5,907 bases of DNA. It comes from Clostridia bacterium (GTDB lineage Bacteria; Bacillota; Clostridia; Peptostreptococcales; Anaerovoracaceae). The stretch is from the NCBI GenBank assembly GCA_024682015.1, contig JAIKZT010000213.1, positions 1 through 5,907 on the forward strand, in the 5' to 3' direction. Under the pieces are notes generated by a model. It saw only the letters and a list, made by a program, of their open reading frames with translations. It searched no databases and was not told where the DNA came from. The translations under genes and the position numbers were made by a program. Positions 5,332 to 5,907 of the stretch are shown here, in pieces (position 1 is the first letter of the stretch; every line of letters starts with the position of its first letter).

Positions 5332-5907
5332 CTATTTCACCCGTTTCCCCATGAATTCAATGGCCCGCTCGGCCATGATCTCCATGGGATCCACATAAAA
5401 CTCATCCAGTTTTTCATCCGACTTGATGACGGACAGTTCCGTGCAGGCCAGCAGCGCCGCCTTACACCCCGCGGCTTTCACCTCGGCGTCGACCGCTGCC
5501 AGCGCCTCTTTGTCCGCCGGCAGCCCCGCCTTGATGCAGCCGTAGATCAGGTGCATCACGCGCTTTTGCCCCGCCTCGCCGCAGACGTACGGCGTGACCC
5601 CCGCAGCCTCCAGCTCCTTTTGGTACAGCCCCGTGCGGATCGTGCCGTCCGTCGCGAGGACGGCCACCTTTTCGCCCTGGTGCAGCCTCCCCATTTCCTT
5701 CGCCGTTTCGCGTATCATGGAGATGACGGGGATCTTCAGATCGTCGAACTGGTGCAGATAGTAGTGCGCCGTGTTGCATGTGCAGCAGATCGCCCGGCAG
5801 CCCAGGCTCTGCAGCGTTTCGCAGTCTTTGTGCAGGCTGTCCCAGGCCGCCTGCCACTGCGCAAAGTCGTCCGACAGGATGGCCGCCGTGCGGTCCGGCG
5901 TGGACGC
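5332..5907 (-). CDS. Aspartate/glutamate racemase family protein (5' end cut by window edge)
   Basis: 191 residues are visible; the frame is open to the right edge and the start lies outside. An in-frame ATG at 5718 is internal, because conserved sequence continues upstream of it. Features of the cofactor-independent Asp/Glu racemase family: STPDRTAAIL at visible residues 2-11, the first catalytic cysteine in CNTAH (Cys44), PVISMI at 60-65, VLATDGTIRTGLY at 82-94, and the second catalytic cysteine in ACTEL (Cys155). The 111-residue gap between the cysteines is close to that of known aspartate racemases, which suggests roughly 40 N-terminal residues are missing. The pattern resembles aspartate racemase/YgeA-type members more than glutamate racemase MurI, but substrate is not certain. 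The enzyme would interconvert L- and D-amino acids in the cytosol by two-base proton transfer. It ends 48 bp before the P1 aminopeptidase start, suggesting joint expression. Confidence 0.9.
   Translation of the reverse strand, partial: ASTPDRTAAILSDDFAQWQAAWDSLHKDCETLQSLGCRAICCTCNTAHYYLHQFDDLKIPVISMIRETAKEMGRLHQGEKVAVLATDGTIRTGLYQKELEAAGVTPYVCGEAGQKRVMHLIYGCIKAGLPADKEALAAVDAEVKAAGCKAALLACTELSVIKSDEKLDEFYVDPMEIMAERAIEFMGKRVK

Noticed and set aside
5332..5718. Racemase read as a complete 128-residue protein starting at 5718
   Set aside because: Conserved racemase sequence, including the CNTAH catalytic motif, continues in frame upstream to the window edge, so the ATG at 5718 is internal.

Overview
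This GC-rich window fits a high-GC Clostridia-type member of the Bacillota. The evidence is purine-rich AGGAGG-type ribosome binding sites, a secreted WG-repeat protein carrying S-layer homology (SLH) domains, a Cys-lipidated C39-like protease and a DUF1294 membrane protein. Genus cannot be set from the sequence. Five of the six genes and their starts are well supported; the sixth, at the right edge, lacks its start. Both edge genes run out of the window.

Layout, left to right: (1) 1-1543, minus strand, the first 514 residues of a secreted protein with a signal peptide, three or four WG-type repeats and at least two SLH domains. (2) A 106-bp divergent intergenic region with two back-to-back extended -10 candidates. 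(3) 1650-2150, plus strand, thpR, an RNA 2',3'-cyclic phosphodiesterase of the 2H family. (4) A bidirectional rho-independent terminator near 2200-2223, between converging genes. (5) 4088 down to 2247, minus strand, a lipoprotein with a C39-like cysteine protease domain followed 3 bp later by a small DUF1294 membrane protein, probably translationally coupled. (6) 4089-4230, a 142-bp spacer holding two identical 32-bp REP-like repeats at a 33-bp period, which also create a 19-codon leader frame ending on the lipoprotein start codon. (7) 5283 down to 4231, minus strand, a P1/DmpA-family (S58) self-processing aminopeptidase. (8) 5907 down to 5332, minus strand, an aspartate/glutamate-racemase family enzyme lacking about 40 N-terminal residues at the window edge.

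How the parts may fit together: the racemase and the P1 aminopeptidase lie 48 bp apart in the same direction and both belong to families that can handle D-amino acids, so a small D-amino-acid or D-peptide unit is plausible but unproven. The C39-like lipoprotein, DUF1294 protein and SLH/WG protein are cell-surface or membrane products. ThpR is a housekeeping RNA-processing enzyme. I see no phage, CRISPR, toxin-antitoxin or recognised defence system. The most unusual parts are the REP-like tandem repeat with its in-frame leader frame and the cysteine-rich C39-like lipoprotein.
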